From Ignavibacteriota bacterium (GTDB lineage Bacteria; Bacteroidota; Ignavibacteria; UBA10030; UBA6906): a stretch of 37,526 nt of DNA. The stretch is from assembly GCA_003158475.1 (NCBI GenBank), contig PMJR01000094.1, positions 1 through 37,526 of the forward strand. Reading direction: 5' to 3'. The translations under genes were made by a program, and so were the position numbers. Positions 24,847-32,624 of the stretch are shown in pieces (the first letter of the stretch is position 1; each line of letters begins with the position of its first letter). Below the pieces are notes generated by a model. That model was not told where the DNA came from. It worked only from the letters and a program-made list of their open reading frames with translations, and searched no databases.

Positions 24847-26781
24847 TCAGACGGCCAATTCTCTTCGCATTCCCATGTCGTACAGAACCCGTTCCTTGCC
24901 TTTGTCGATCCCCAACGCCTTCCGTTTGAGATCGATGTGGTCGATCATGAGCGCCGCCATCCGGTGGATGTCCGGCTCGACCGCCCAGCTCCCGCCCAGC
25001 ATCTTCTCATGTTCCGCGGAAAGATGACGATAAAACGCCTCGCTCCCCTTGACAGGCAGACCGATGCCGAAGACGGTGAAAACACCGGAAGCCACGAAGT
25101 ACTGGCCGATGGCGATGGCTTTCTCGCTCATCCATTCCGGCGCGGCGCCGGCAACGGGGAGATCCGCGATGTCTTTGCCCAGGCCGCCGGCCCTGACCAT
25201 CTCGGACAGGGCGACAAGGATCCGGCTGTTGTCCACGCAGGAGCCCGCGTGAAGCACCGGCGGCATGCCCACCGTGCGGCAGACCTCCGCCAGGCCTTTC
25301 CCGGCATACTCCGCGGCGGATTCGGGGGTCATCAATCCCGCCTTCGCGCAGGCGATCGCCGAGCACCCCGTCTGAATGACGAGGACATCGTTTGCGATCA
25401 ATTCCCTGACCAGCTCCACATGCCCCTGGTCGTGGACAACCTTCGGGTTGCAGCATCCCACCACCCCCGCAACTCCCCTGATTCGACCGTTAATGATATT
25501 GCTGTTGAGTGGAAGATACGACCCGCGGAAGCTTCCGCCCAGCATGGAGAGGATCGCTTCATGGCTGAAACCGGCGATGAGATCCATCTTCTCCCGCGGA
25601 ATGTCGACCCGCCTCCGGTTCGGGAAATTCATAATCGCTTCCTGAACGATCGCCCGGGCCGAAGGGAGGGCGTTCTCTTCCGAAAAGGGGCGGTGGAGTG
25701 CCCCCGTCATTCTCCCTTTCGCAGAAGTGGTGATCAGGCGTGTATGGTAGCATCTGCAGAGATCCGGCAGCGACGGCATAACGCACTGCACGTCGACGAT
25801 CATCGCCTCAACGGCTCCCGTAATGACGGCCAGCTCCTGCTGGAGGACGTTGCCCGCGACCGGCAACCCGTGGCGCATCAGGATCTCGTTCGCCGTGCAG
25901 CACATCCCCACCAGATTGATCCCTCCCGCTCCCTGGGACTTCGCCATGTTCACCATCTCTTCCTCACGGGAAGCGACGACGAGCATCTCGGAGAGAACGG
26001 GCTCGTGTCCATGGAGCACGATGTTGACATCGCGTTCCGAAAGGACGCCCAGATTCACCTCCCCCCGGAGGGGGGAGGGAGTGCCAAAGAGGATGTCCTG
26101 GAGTTCCGTGGCGATCATCGAGCCCCCCCAGCCGTCGGACAATGCCGTCCTGGTTCCCTGAAGCATGATGTTCCGGTGGTCCTGGTCTGTCCCCATGGTC
26201 GTGCGGTGCAGCATCTCGACGATCTCCCTGTCGATGCCCCGGGGGACAACGTTCAAGCGGCGCCAGAGAGCCTGCCGCGGCTCTGGTGCACGCCGGATGA
26301 AGGGGATCTCCCCTTCCTGTTGCCCGAAAATCTCCAGCGCTTTTTCCGCCACATCAATGGCGATCTCCTGCGTGGACCGGTTCTCCACCGTGACATCCAG
26401 CATGGCGGCGACCTTTTTGAGCTTGAAGGCGTCCCTGACGGCATATCCGGAATCCGGGTGCCGTGCAGCCAGCAGCAGTGCGTTGGCGACGTCGCGCCCG
26501 TGGTCGGAATGTGCGGCGGCTCCCGCCGCAATCATCCTCGCGAAATTCCTTGCCACGATCACTTCAGCGGACGCGCCGCATACCCCCGTGCGGGGGCCTT
26601 CGCCAAACGGATCGATGCGGCAGGGACCCATATTGCACGTCCGGCAGCAGATCCCCAGTTCGCCGAAACCGCACCGGGGTTCCTGATTCTCCGAGCGGTG
26701 CCATACTGTTTCGATCTCCTCCTGGCCGACCTTTTCAAGCAGGTACGTCACGGATGCGTCAACGCTTTTTCCTGTTATCAT
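24847..26781 (-). CDS. acsA: Nickel carbon monoxide dehydrogenase catalytic subunit
   Basis: This 644-residue Ni-Fe enzyme interconverts CO and CO2. The N terminus has C37 and C45 for the intersubunit D-cluster and C46, C49, C54 and C68 for the B-cluster (CGFGELGICCRTCNMGPC), the spacing of CooS/AcsA. C-cluster ligand motifs are all present: HGHEPVLSEM, GMCCTANEIL, VDVQCVMPSL, VVGCCNPK, IQTGCSAIACAK and HAGSCVDNSR. The length matches bacterial CODH, and it is not the larger archaeal CdhA type. It sits 32 nt before the ACS fusion gene, and the CooC and CooF genes upstream provide nickel insertion and electron transfer. GAGGGGGT lies just before the start. It could also be labelled cooS; the context with ACS favours acsA. 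Confidence 0.96.
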   Translation of the reverse strand: MITGKSVDASVTYLLEKVGQEEIETVWHRSENQEPRCGFGELGICCRTCNMGPCRIDPFGEGPRTGVCGASAEVIVARNFARMIAAGAAAHSDHGRDVANALLLAARHPDSGYAVRDAFKLKKVAAMLDVTVENRSTQEIAIDVAEKALEIFGQQEGEIPFIRRAPEPRQALWRRLNVVPRGIDREIVEMLHRTTMGTDQDHRNIMLQGTRTALSDGWGGSMIATELQDILFGTPSPLRGEVNLGVLSERDVNIVLHGHEPVLSEMLVVASREEEMVNMAKSQGAGGINLVGMCCTANEILMRHGLPVAGNVLQQELAVITGAVEAMIVDVQCVMPSLPDLCRCYHTRLITTSAKGRMTGALHRPFSEENALPSARAIVQEAIMNFPNRRRVDIPREKMDLIAGFSHEAILSMLGGSFRGSYLPLNSNIINGRIRGVAGVVGCCNPKVVHDQGHVELVRELIANDVLVIQTGCSAIACAKAGLMTPESAAEYAGKGLAEVCRTVGMPPVLHAGSCVDNSRILVALSEMVRAGGLGKDIADLPVAGAAPEWMSEKAIAIGQYFVASGVFTVFGIGLPVKGSEAFYRHLSAEHEKMLGGSWAVEPDIHRMAALMIDHIDLKRKALGIDKGKERVLYDMGMRRELAV

Positions 26782-26804
26782 ACCCCCTCGGATTTTGGCA
26801 CTCG

Positions 26805-28076
26805 CTAGGATGACTGATATGCATCGATGACCGTCTTTCCGACGTTGCGCAGGAGGCCTGCGAAATTAAACTGACTGCTCATCAACTCCTCTTCGAACGC
26901 TGAGACATCCGTTCTCTGCCGGATGAGCGACAGGAGCACGCCCGCATCGTCGATCCGTCCGAGAAGGATGATTCCCCGTATCCGGTGATCCTTCAGGACG
27001 ATCTTTCTGTACAGCGCGCTCTCCCGCTTCCCGTGAATAAGCACGCGACACCCGGACTCTTCCCGGGGATTTGTCATGCCGTAGGCGATGAGGGGAATGC
27101 CGCCGATATTCAGGGCATTCATTCCGACTGCACCGTCGTAGGAGGCTTTCCGGCCGATCATGTTCAGCCCTGCGACACGTCCCTGCTGCACCGCGCAGGT
27201 CCAGAGGGCGTTCACCGCATACTCCTCCCTGGCGATATCGTATGTTTCTGCCACGTCGCCGGCGGCAAATATGTTCTCCTGGGTTGTCTGCATGGTGGCA
27301 CTTGTCACGATGCCCGAGCGTACCGCAATACCGGTCCCTTCCGCCAGCGAGACGTTCGGCCGGACACCTTTCGCAACAATCAGCAGCTCACACGGGATCG
27401 TCCGTCCCTGATCGGTCACGACGGCGACAAGCCTCCCTTCCCGGTGGTGGATGCCGGAACAATCGGACCCCTCCAGCACCCCGACCTTCCGAGTGCGCAA
27501 CCTCCCGGTAATGATCCGCGATGCTTCCCTGTCGATCATCTGCGAGAGGACACGGTCCGACTTCATCACCACTGTCGTCTCCATGCCGGACTCGCCCAGG
27601 GCACATGCCGTCTTCAATCCGATGAGTCCGCCTCCCAGAACGACCGCTCCTCCGGCGCGTACGGCGCACTCCCTGATGGCCTCCGCATCGGCACGTGTGC
27701 GCAGTGTGCAGACACCGCCGATGTCGCCCGGGATATTGTCAGGCAACTTTGCGGAGGAGCCGGTCGCAATCAGGAGTCTGTCGAAAGGATAGATGCTCCC
27801 GTCGTTGCAGACGACGTGCTGGCTCTGTGCGTTGAGCCGGACCGCGCGCTTCCCCTCATGCAGGGTCACCTGCATGTCGCGGTGGAAACTGGCGTCCCGG
27901 TACCGGAGTCCTTCCTCTGCGATCGCGCCTGAAAGCCAGTATGGCAACAGGCATCGCGAGTAGAGGGGATCACGCTCGTCCGACAGTTGAACGATGGAGC
28001 TCTTCCAGTCGTATGTCCTGACGGCTTCGATGGCCGCCGTGCCGGCTGCGCTGCACCCGACGATCAGAATGTTCAT
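26805..28076 (-). CDS. FAD-dependent NAD(P)H oxidoreductase linked to CODH
   Basis: This 423-residue flavoprotein belongs to the pyridine nucleotide-disulfide oxidoreductase family. The FAD motif is at residues 7-12 (VGCSAAGTAA), an NAD-binding motif lies near 145 (VVLGGGLIGLKTA), and the second FAD contact is AAGDVAE. Cys42 in SRCLLPYW aligns with the redox cysteine of NADH oxidases. Flavoproteins of this kind next to CODH and CooF are thought to pass electrons between ferredoxin and NAD(P). The gene overlaps the CooF-like gene by 4 nt and lies 23 nt before acsA. The exact electron partner (NADH or NADPH) cannot be read from sequence. Confidence 0.88.
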   Translation of the reverse strand: MNILIVGCSAAGTAAIEAVRTYDWKSSIVQLSDERDPLYSRCLLPYWLSGAIAEEGLRYRDASFHRDMQVTLHEGKRAVRLNAQSQHVVCNDGSIYPFDRLLIATGSSAKLPDNIPGDIGGVCTLRTRADAEAIRECAVRAGGAVVLGGGLIGLKTACALGESGMETTVVMKSDRVLSQMIDREASRIITGRLRTRKVGVLEGSDCSGIHHREGRLVAVVTDQGRTIPCELLIVAKGVRPNVSLAEGTGIAVRSGIVTSATMQTTQENIFAAGDVAETYDIAREEYAVNALWTCAVQQGRVAGLNMIGRKASYDGAVGMNALNIGGIPLIAYGMTNPREESGCRVLIHGKRESALYRKIVLKDHRIRGIILLGRIDDAGVLLSLIRQRTDVSAFEEELMSSQFNFAGLLRNVGKTVIDAYQSS

Positions 28077-28558
28077 GTGCGAGAGGCACGTGCCTGAATT
28101 TCATCCCTTTCACAGTAGACCAGAGCACGCGTCGGGCACGCGTCAACGCATGCCGGCGAAGGGCGGCCGGCGCAGTGATCGCATTTCATGGCACGGCCGA
28201 TCCCTTCGTGCCTTACGATCGCTCCGAAAGGGCACACCATGACGCAGGACCAGCAGCCGACGCATTTTTCCGGATCGATCCGGACCTCCCCGGTCTTCAC
28301 ATCTCTGCGTATCCCCCCGGAAATGCACGCCTGGACGCACACGGGCTCCTCGCAATGCCTGCACTGCAGCGCAAGCGTCCGGGAACGGTATAGTATCCCG
28401 CTCCCATCGATACGTTCGACGCGAATGCGCCGGGTGGGCGGCACCGGTTCGAGCAGCGCCCCGGAAATTGTTCCGGACTCCGAATGCTGAGCGGCACATG
28501 CCAGCTCGCACGACCGGCACCCAAGGCATTTTTCGATGCGGCAAATCACATGTTTCAT
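28073..28558 (-). CDS. cooF: CooF-like polyferredoxin
   Basis: This 161-residue electron-transfer protein of the HycB/CooF family has about four 4Fe-4S motifs. The first uses C11, C14, C17 and C21 (CLGCRSCELAC). A central pair includes CRHCEEPVC, CVGCWSCVMVCPFGAI and KCDHCAGRPSPACVDACP. CooF accepts electrons from the CODH B-cluster; here it probably connects CODH with the flavoprotein encoded next. It overlaps both neighbours by 4 nt (ATGA), so three genes are translated as a coupled set. Confidence 0.9.
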   Translation of the reverse strand: MKHVICRIEKCLGCRSCELACAAQHSESGTISGALLEPVPPTRRIRVERIDGSGILYRSRTLALQCRHCEEPVCVQACISGGIRRDVKTGEVRIDPEKCVGCWSCVMVCPFGAIVRHEGIGRAMKCDHCAGRPSPACVDACPTRALVYCERDEIQARASRT

Positions 28559-29343
28559 AAAGGGACTTCCCCCGATCCTCCGTGAATCCCCGCCTCACTC
28601 AGGAATTGACCGAGCAGTTTGTTGACCGGATTGTCCGCCGTGACGGGCCAGATGCCTTCGCCGTTTCTTCCGAGTCCGGCAATTTCTGCATCTTCCGGAA
28701 GGCTCATCACCCAGTCAGCCCCGGTCGCCTCTCTTAGCTCATCGATCTGCGAACCGGACAGCGTTCCCTGAACGCGATTGACGATCACTGCAAGCTTTCC
28801 GTACCGGACATTCATCTCCCGCGCCAGATCATACAACCTTTTCACTGTCAGGAGTCCCTGCTGCGATGAATCGGCGACAAAGACGAGCAGATCGACATTC
28901 TGGAGGATCCTCCGGGAGAGGTTTTCCAGGCCGGCCTCATTGTCCAGAATCACGAAAGGGTACCGGGAGGATGTCCGGGAGAGGACGTCCCTCAGAACAT
29001 TGTTCGCATAGCAGTAGCATCCCGGTCCCTCCGGGCGCCCCATGGCAATCAGGTCGAAATCGTCGGCTTCCACAAGACATTCTGCAATCTTCATCTCGAG
29101 CAATTGTTGCTTGGACACGCCGGCGCCGATCCCCCTGGAGGCAAGCTCCCGGGTCTGTTCCCTCGCACGCCCCAGTGTCTGTCCGGCAGTCACATGCAGC
29201 GCCGCATCCAGGCAGGTATTGGGATCGGCATCGACCGCGAGGACCGGCTTGCAGCCGCGCCCGATAAGGTGTTTGACAAGCAAGGCTGCAAGGGTCGTCT
29301 TTCCGGTCCCCCCTTTTCCCGTTATGGCGACGACATAGCTCAT
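28555..29343 (-). CDS. CooC/AcsF-type nickel-insertion ATPase, second copy
   Basis: This 262-residue MinD-type P-loop ATPase has GKGGTGKTT at residues 9-17 and a CxC metal-binding motif at C109/C111 (GPGCYCYANN). CooC proteins bind nickel through such a CxC pair in a dimer and load it into CODH; the related AcsF assists acetyl-CoA synthase. It is clearly distinct from the CooC encoded just upstream, which carries GGCACPE. One copy may serve CODH and the other ACS, but which is which is not determinable. A GTG nine bases upstream (29352) would add three residues; ATG 29343 better matches the family N terminus. Confidence 0.88.
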   Translation of the reverse strand: MSYVVAITGKGGTGKTTLAALLVKHLIGRGCKPVLAVDADPNTCLDAALHVTAGQTLGRAREQTRELASRGIGAGVSKQQLLEMKIAECLVEADDFDLIAMGRPEGPGCYCYANNVLRDVLSRTSSRYPFVILDNEAGLENLSRRILQNVDLLVFVADSSQQGLLTVKRLYDLAREMNVRYGKLAVIVNRVQGTLSGSQIDELREATGADWVMSLPEDAEIAGLGRNGEGIWPVTADNPVNKLLGQFLSEAGIHGGSGEVPL

Positions 29344-29370
29344 CTGCTCCACCCGTGTGTCATGTGCGCT

Positions 29371-30141
29371 TCATTGCTGAAGTCTTTCCAGGATTGAAAC
29401 GAAGTGTTTGAGCATCTCTTCGCTCAGTCCCTCCAGAACGGACCTCCCGGTTCTATCCGCCAGCCGGATCTCCTCCGAGTACGGGATCATACCCAGCAGC
29501 CGGTCATCCGGAAACGCCCGCCGGATGAACATAGCATCTCCTTCGCCGGTGATCTTGTTGGCAACAAATTGAACTTTTTTCATATGCAGCTCTTCTGCCA
29601 TGCGGACCACACGGTGCGCCGTCTCTACCGACCGTTGGCCCGGTTCCAGGACGACGATCATCGTATCCACCCCGCTCGCCGTTCCCCGGCCAAGGTGCTC
29701 CACGCCCGCCTCCATGTCCATGATCAGACATTCGCTCTTCCCCAGCACAAGGTCGCTCACCAATGCCCTGATCAGGACGCTCTCCGGGCACGCGCAACCG
29801 CCACCCCCCCGTTCGACGGCTCCCAGCACCAGGAGCGCGACACCCTCGTGCATGAGCGCATAGCGGTCCGCGATGTCTGATACCTCGGGATTGAGCTTGA
29901 ATATCTGGCCGTACTGTTTGACCTTGGCGCCAGTTCTCTCTTCGATGAGAGCAACCTGTCGTGCAATCGGAACGATTGATTGCCGTCTCTCCTTCGTGAG
30001 GCCGAGACATGCGGCAAGGTTCGCGTCGGGGTCCGCGTCAAGTGCGAGCACTTTCTGCCCGCGCCGGGCCATGAGCAGGGCAAGTCCCGCCGCCAGCGTG
30101 GATTTGCCGACGCCCCCCTTCCCCGTCACCGCAACTTTCAT
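29371..30141 (-). CDS. cooC: CooC-type nickel-insertion ATPase, first copy
   Basis: This 256-residue P-loop ATPase has GKGGVGKST at residues 7-15, a DADPDANLA switch and the CxC metal site C116/C118 within GGGGCACPE. That motif is typical of CooC1, which delivers nickel to the CODH C-cluster in an ATP-dependent way. It lies 39 nt after the methionine-synthase-like gene and 27 nt before the second CooC-type gene. GAAGGGAGG is found upstream of the ATG. Confidence 0.92.
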   Translation of the reverse strand: MKVAVTGKGGVGKSTLAAGLALLMARRGQKVLALDADPDANLAACLGLTKERRQSIVPIARQVALIEERTGAKVKQYGQIFKLNPEVSDIADRYALMHEGVALLVLGAVERGGGGCACPESVLIRALVSDLVLGKSECLIMDMEAGVEHLGRGTASGVDTMIVVLEPGQRSVETAHRVVRMAEELHMKKVQFVANKITGEGDAMFIRRAFPDDRLLGMIPYSEEIRLADRTGRSVLEGLSEEMLKHFVSILERLQQ

Positions 30142-30180
30142 CGTCCTCTCAGCCTCCCTTCCGCAGTTGTGTCCGGACGA

Positions 30181-31269
30181 TCAGGGCGAGACGCCCGCAA
30201 AGCCGTACTTGTCCCTCATCGTGCGGGAGAGGGATTCCGTCATGGCGAATACTTTTTCCGCGTCGGCCGGTTCCATCGAACCAGTGCCGCAGGATGGGGT
30301 AAGGAGGGACTGATCGATGATCAACTGCCTGTCGATCCCCTGCGATGCGAGATGGTCGATCAATCTCTCGAGAAGGGAGACCAGCATCCCGACCGTCTGT
30401 TCGCGGATCGACACCGAGGTGGGCACCACACCCCAGGCGAGCGCGCCTCCGCCGAGGAGGTGCTTGCGGACGGCGTCGGGGTACATCGCGATCGTCTCGC
30501 CGTACCCGAATGCATCAAAATTGATGATGTCCGCGCCCGCGTCGGTCAGAATGCTCCACTCTGTGTTCCCGCAGCAGTGAACGCCCGCCAGGGCATCCTC
30601 CCGATGAATCGCTTCAACAATCTCGTGCAGGGCGGCGACGACGTCTCCCCTCTTTACGGAGACGTACGTCGAGCTGCCGAACGCGGAAAGGATCGGCTCG
30701 TCGACGAAACAGATCACCCGCTCTGCGAACGGGCGGAACTTCTGAATCTGCCACCGGCATTTCATCGCGAGTGCTTTGGCGATCACATCACGAAACGCCT
30801 CATTATAGTAGATCGCCCGCTTGTTTTCGTCGACAATCGAAAGCGCAAAGCTGCAAGGGCCGGTTGTCTGAACCTTCACAAAGGGGAGTCGCCCCGACGC
30901 CGCCCGAAGCCTCTTCTCCATTGCATAGATCCCCCCGGAGAACTCCGGACTGATGGCCATGGCGGAACAATCCCCATCCCCTTCAGAAGGATCCATCGCC
31001 TTCATATACATCTCGTAAAAACCGGCCAGGGCCTCTGAACAGTCGCCCGACGTGTCAAAGAAAATGCGGCTCTTCGGGCGGTCGATGGTGATGCAGGGGA
31101 TCCCTTCCGAATACTGAATCTCCATCTGCTCGTTCAGCCCCGCTTTGGGCAGCTGTGGCCAGAACGGGGCTTCGGACATCCGCGTCAGAGAGATCTCCAC
31201 CGCCCGATCGGGGTCCGTGAATGGCATGCTTCCTATCCCCGTTGCAAGAAACCTGGGCCGCAATAGCAT
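30181..31269 (-). CDS. Core MetE-like methionine synthase, candidate MesB
   Basis: This 362-residue protein belongs to the UROD/MetE superfamily but has only the catalytic barrel; the N-terminal folate-binding half of MetE is absent. Zinc-ligand positions are visible: H231 and C233 (GVHCCGN) and C327 (LTPSCGTGS). The N terminus LATGIGSMPFTDP and APFWPQLPK are typical of the core-MetE group. Core synthases accept a methyl group from a corrinoid protein and make methionine from homocysteine; the MesB family occurs in anaerobes with the Wood-Ljungdahl pathway. Its place as first gene of the CODH/ACS operon fits that role. A longer frame begins at 31359, but ATG 31269 has AAGGAA about 7 nt upstream. 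A corrinoid methyltransferase of the MtaA/UROD type is the alternative. Confidence 0.8.
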   Translation of the reverse strand: MLLRPRFLATGIGSMPFTDPDRAVEISLTRMSEAPFWPQLPKAGLNEQMEIQYSEGIPCITIDRPKSRIFFDTSGDCSEALAGFYEMYMKAMDPSEGDGDCSAMAISPEFSGGIYAMEKRLRAASGRLPFVKVQTTGPCSFALSIVDENKRAIYYNEAFRDVIAKALAMKCRWQIQKFRPFAERVICFVDEPILSAFGSSTYVSVKRGDVVAALHEIVEAIHREDALAGVHCCGNTEWSILTDAGADIINFDAFGYGETIAMYPDAVRKHLLGGGALAWGVVPTSVSIREQTVGMLVSLLERLIDHLASQGIDRQLIIDQSLLTPSCGTGSMEPADAEKVFAMTESLSRTMRDKYGFAGVSP

Positions 31270-31326
31270 GTCGCGATTCCTTTGCCTTCTCCTCTCCGCC
31301 TGGAGTGGCAGGGTAGGAGCTGATAC

Positions 31327-31368
31327 AAAAAAAAACCTCTTTCGCCGAACCATGGCCAAAAGAGGTTT
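31327..31368 (-). terminator. Leader terminator or attenuator upstream of CODH/ACS operon
   Basis: On the minus strand, AAACCTCTTT (31368-31359), a 16-nt loop and AAAGAGGTTT (31342-31333) form a 10-bp hairpin followed directly by a run of T (31335-31327). No minus-strand gene ends to its right; the nearest is the first gene of the operon, 58 nt downstream. It therefore most likely acts in the leader of the CODH/ACS transcript, or ends a short RNA. Confidence 0.7.
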
Positions 31369-31395
31369 CTTCGCAATGAACTATGCCGTTCCTAC

Positions 31396-31424
31396 AATCT
31401 ATGTGTTCGGGCGGAAAGATACAA
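31396..31424 (-). promoter_or_regulatory. Possible promoter of the CODH/ACS operon
   Basis: On the minus strand TTGTAT (31424-31419), a 17-nt spacer and TAGATT (31401-31396) give a modest sigma-70-like match. Transcription would begin near 31389, about 20 nt before the terminator-like hairpin, giving a leader of about 120 nt. The match is weak. Confidence 0.3.
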
Positions 31425-31433
31425 GTCGCCTCG

Positions 31434-31462
31434 TTGAATCAATCTCCCCAATTTTGTATATT
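31434..31462 (+). promoter_or_regulatory. Probable promoter of the patatin gene
   Basis: TTGAAT (31434-31439) and TATATT (31457-31462) are separated by 17 nt, close to the sigma-70 consensus. The start of transcription would fall near 31469, leaving a leader of about 38 nt before the GTG start at 31507. It overlaps the divergent leader region of the CODH/ACS operon. Confidence 0.5.
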
Positions 31463-31506
31463 TTCACCTCATCCTTTCCGATCCACTCTGATACGCTGGC
31501 CGCATC

Positions 31507-32601
31507 GTGGGAAAAATTGCAGTTGTCCTCTCCGGGGGGGGCGCCCGGGGCGCTTTCCAGGCGGGTGCTCTGATCGAGCTGCTCGGTTATTTTGAAAAAA
31601 CCGGGAAGCGGATCAACATACTCTCCGGCACATCCGTCGGTGCGCTGAACGGCATGAGCATCGCCCAGGCGCCCGATCTCCGTGCGGCGGCGCTCGACAT
31701 CGAGCAACAGTGGACGCATCTGACAAACCCCGACGTATACAAAATCCGCGGATGGGAGATTTTTGGGCTCATACTGAAGTTTGTCACGACGCGGATGGAC
31801 CGGTGGCCCATGGTCCCGGGTGCCGACTCACTGTTCGATAACACGCCGCTCTACAACAAGTATATCACGGGGTACTTCCGCCATGACATGGTGAAGGCGC
31901 GGAGGACCGTGGACCAGTTCTACGTGTCGCTCAGCTCCCTCAACACCGGCGCGGCCTATGTCCGGTCGATTACGGACGAACCGGACACGAACAAGGCCAT
32001 GGAGTACATCATGGCATCCACGATCACGACGGTGGCGTATTCCCCGGTACGGACGATCGTCGAGGATCCGCGGATCCCCGTGCCCCTGCGGGGGATCAGG
32101 CAGTTGTACGCCGACGGCGGGATCTCCAACAAGACGCCACTTAAGAGTGTGCTCCAGTTCGGCAGTGTGAGCGAACTGTACGTCGTCAACACCTATCCCT
32201 CGTACCCCAACATCACCGAGCCCAGCATCCGGGCGGTCTTCCCGAACGTGTTTTCGATGCTCATACGGACCGCCGTGGAGCTTCTCCCGAACCTCTATTT
32301 CCTGAGGGACATGCAGACGGTGAAGGACGTCAACAACGACCTGCGCACGTATGAGGACCTCAAAACGGGGGTCCTGGCAGCGTCAAGGGGAGAGGCGAGT
32401 GTGGAAATCGAGAAGATTTTTCAGACAATGGAGGAGAGATTCTCGTTCAAAGAGGGGGGGAAGCAGGTGATCACTCCGGTCATCATCGCGCCCGACGAAG
32501 AGCTTCCGGTCCAGGACACCGAATTTGTCCAGCCCAAGCTGGGTGATACACTTGAGATGGGGAGGGCCAAAGCCCGCAGCGTCCTCTCCGCCCTGTCATA
32601 G
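31507..32601 (+). CDS. Patatin-like phospholipase
   Basis: This 364-residue acyl hydrolase has the patatin motifs: oxyanion GGGARGAF (residues 10-17), nucleophile elbow GTSVG (S43) and the catalytic aspartate in YADGGISN (D203), giving the Ser-Asp dyad. Such enzymes cleave acyl chains from phospholipids or neutral lipids. There is no signal peptide, so action at the inner face of the membrane or in the cytosol is likely. A C-terminal region of about 120 residues has no recognised domain. It begins at GTG 31507, directly in front of the family N terminus (GKIAVVLSGGG), without a clear Shine-Dalgarno site. The gene stands alone and converges on the histidine kinase gene 23 nt away. Confidence 0.92.
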   Translation: MGKIAVVLSGGGARGAFQAGALIELLGYFEKTGKRINILSGTSVGALNGMSIAQAPDLRAAALDIEQQWTHLTNPDVYKIRGWEIFGLILKFVTTRMDRWPMVPGADSLFDNTPLYNKYITGYFRHDMVKARRTVDQFYVSLSSLNTGAAYVRSITDEPDTNKAMEYIMASTITTVAYSPVRTIVEDPRIPVPLRGIRQLYADGGISNKTPLKSVLQFGSVSELYVVNTYPSYPNITEPSIRAVFPNVFSMLIRTAVELLPNLYFLRDMQTVKDVNNDLRTYEDLKTGVLAASRGEASVEIEKIFQTMEERFSFKEGGKQVITPVIIAPDEELPVQDTEFVQPKLGDTLEMGRAKARSVLSALS

Positions 32602-32624
32602 CCGGGGCACCCTCTGGCGCCATT

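Noticed and set aside
24808-26808. Long open frame (666 codons) on the plus strand opposite CODH
   Set aside because: It mirrors acsA exactly and has no family features. The CODH frame has every metal-ligand motif.
31270-31510. Cobalamin riboswitch before the corrinoid operon
   Set aside because: The minus strand has GGTGAAAAT (near 31468) and GCCACT (near 31309), which recall parts of the class. The GCAACTG core and the B12 box are absent, and the first element lies upstream of the likeliest promoter.
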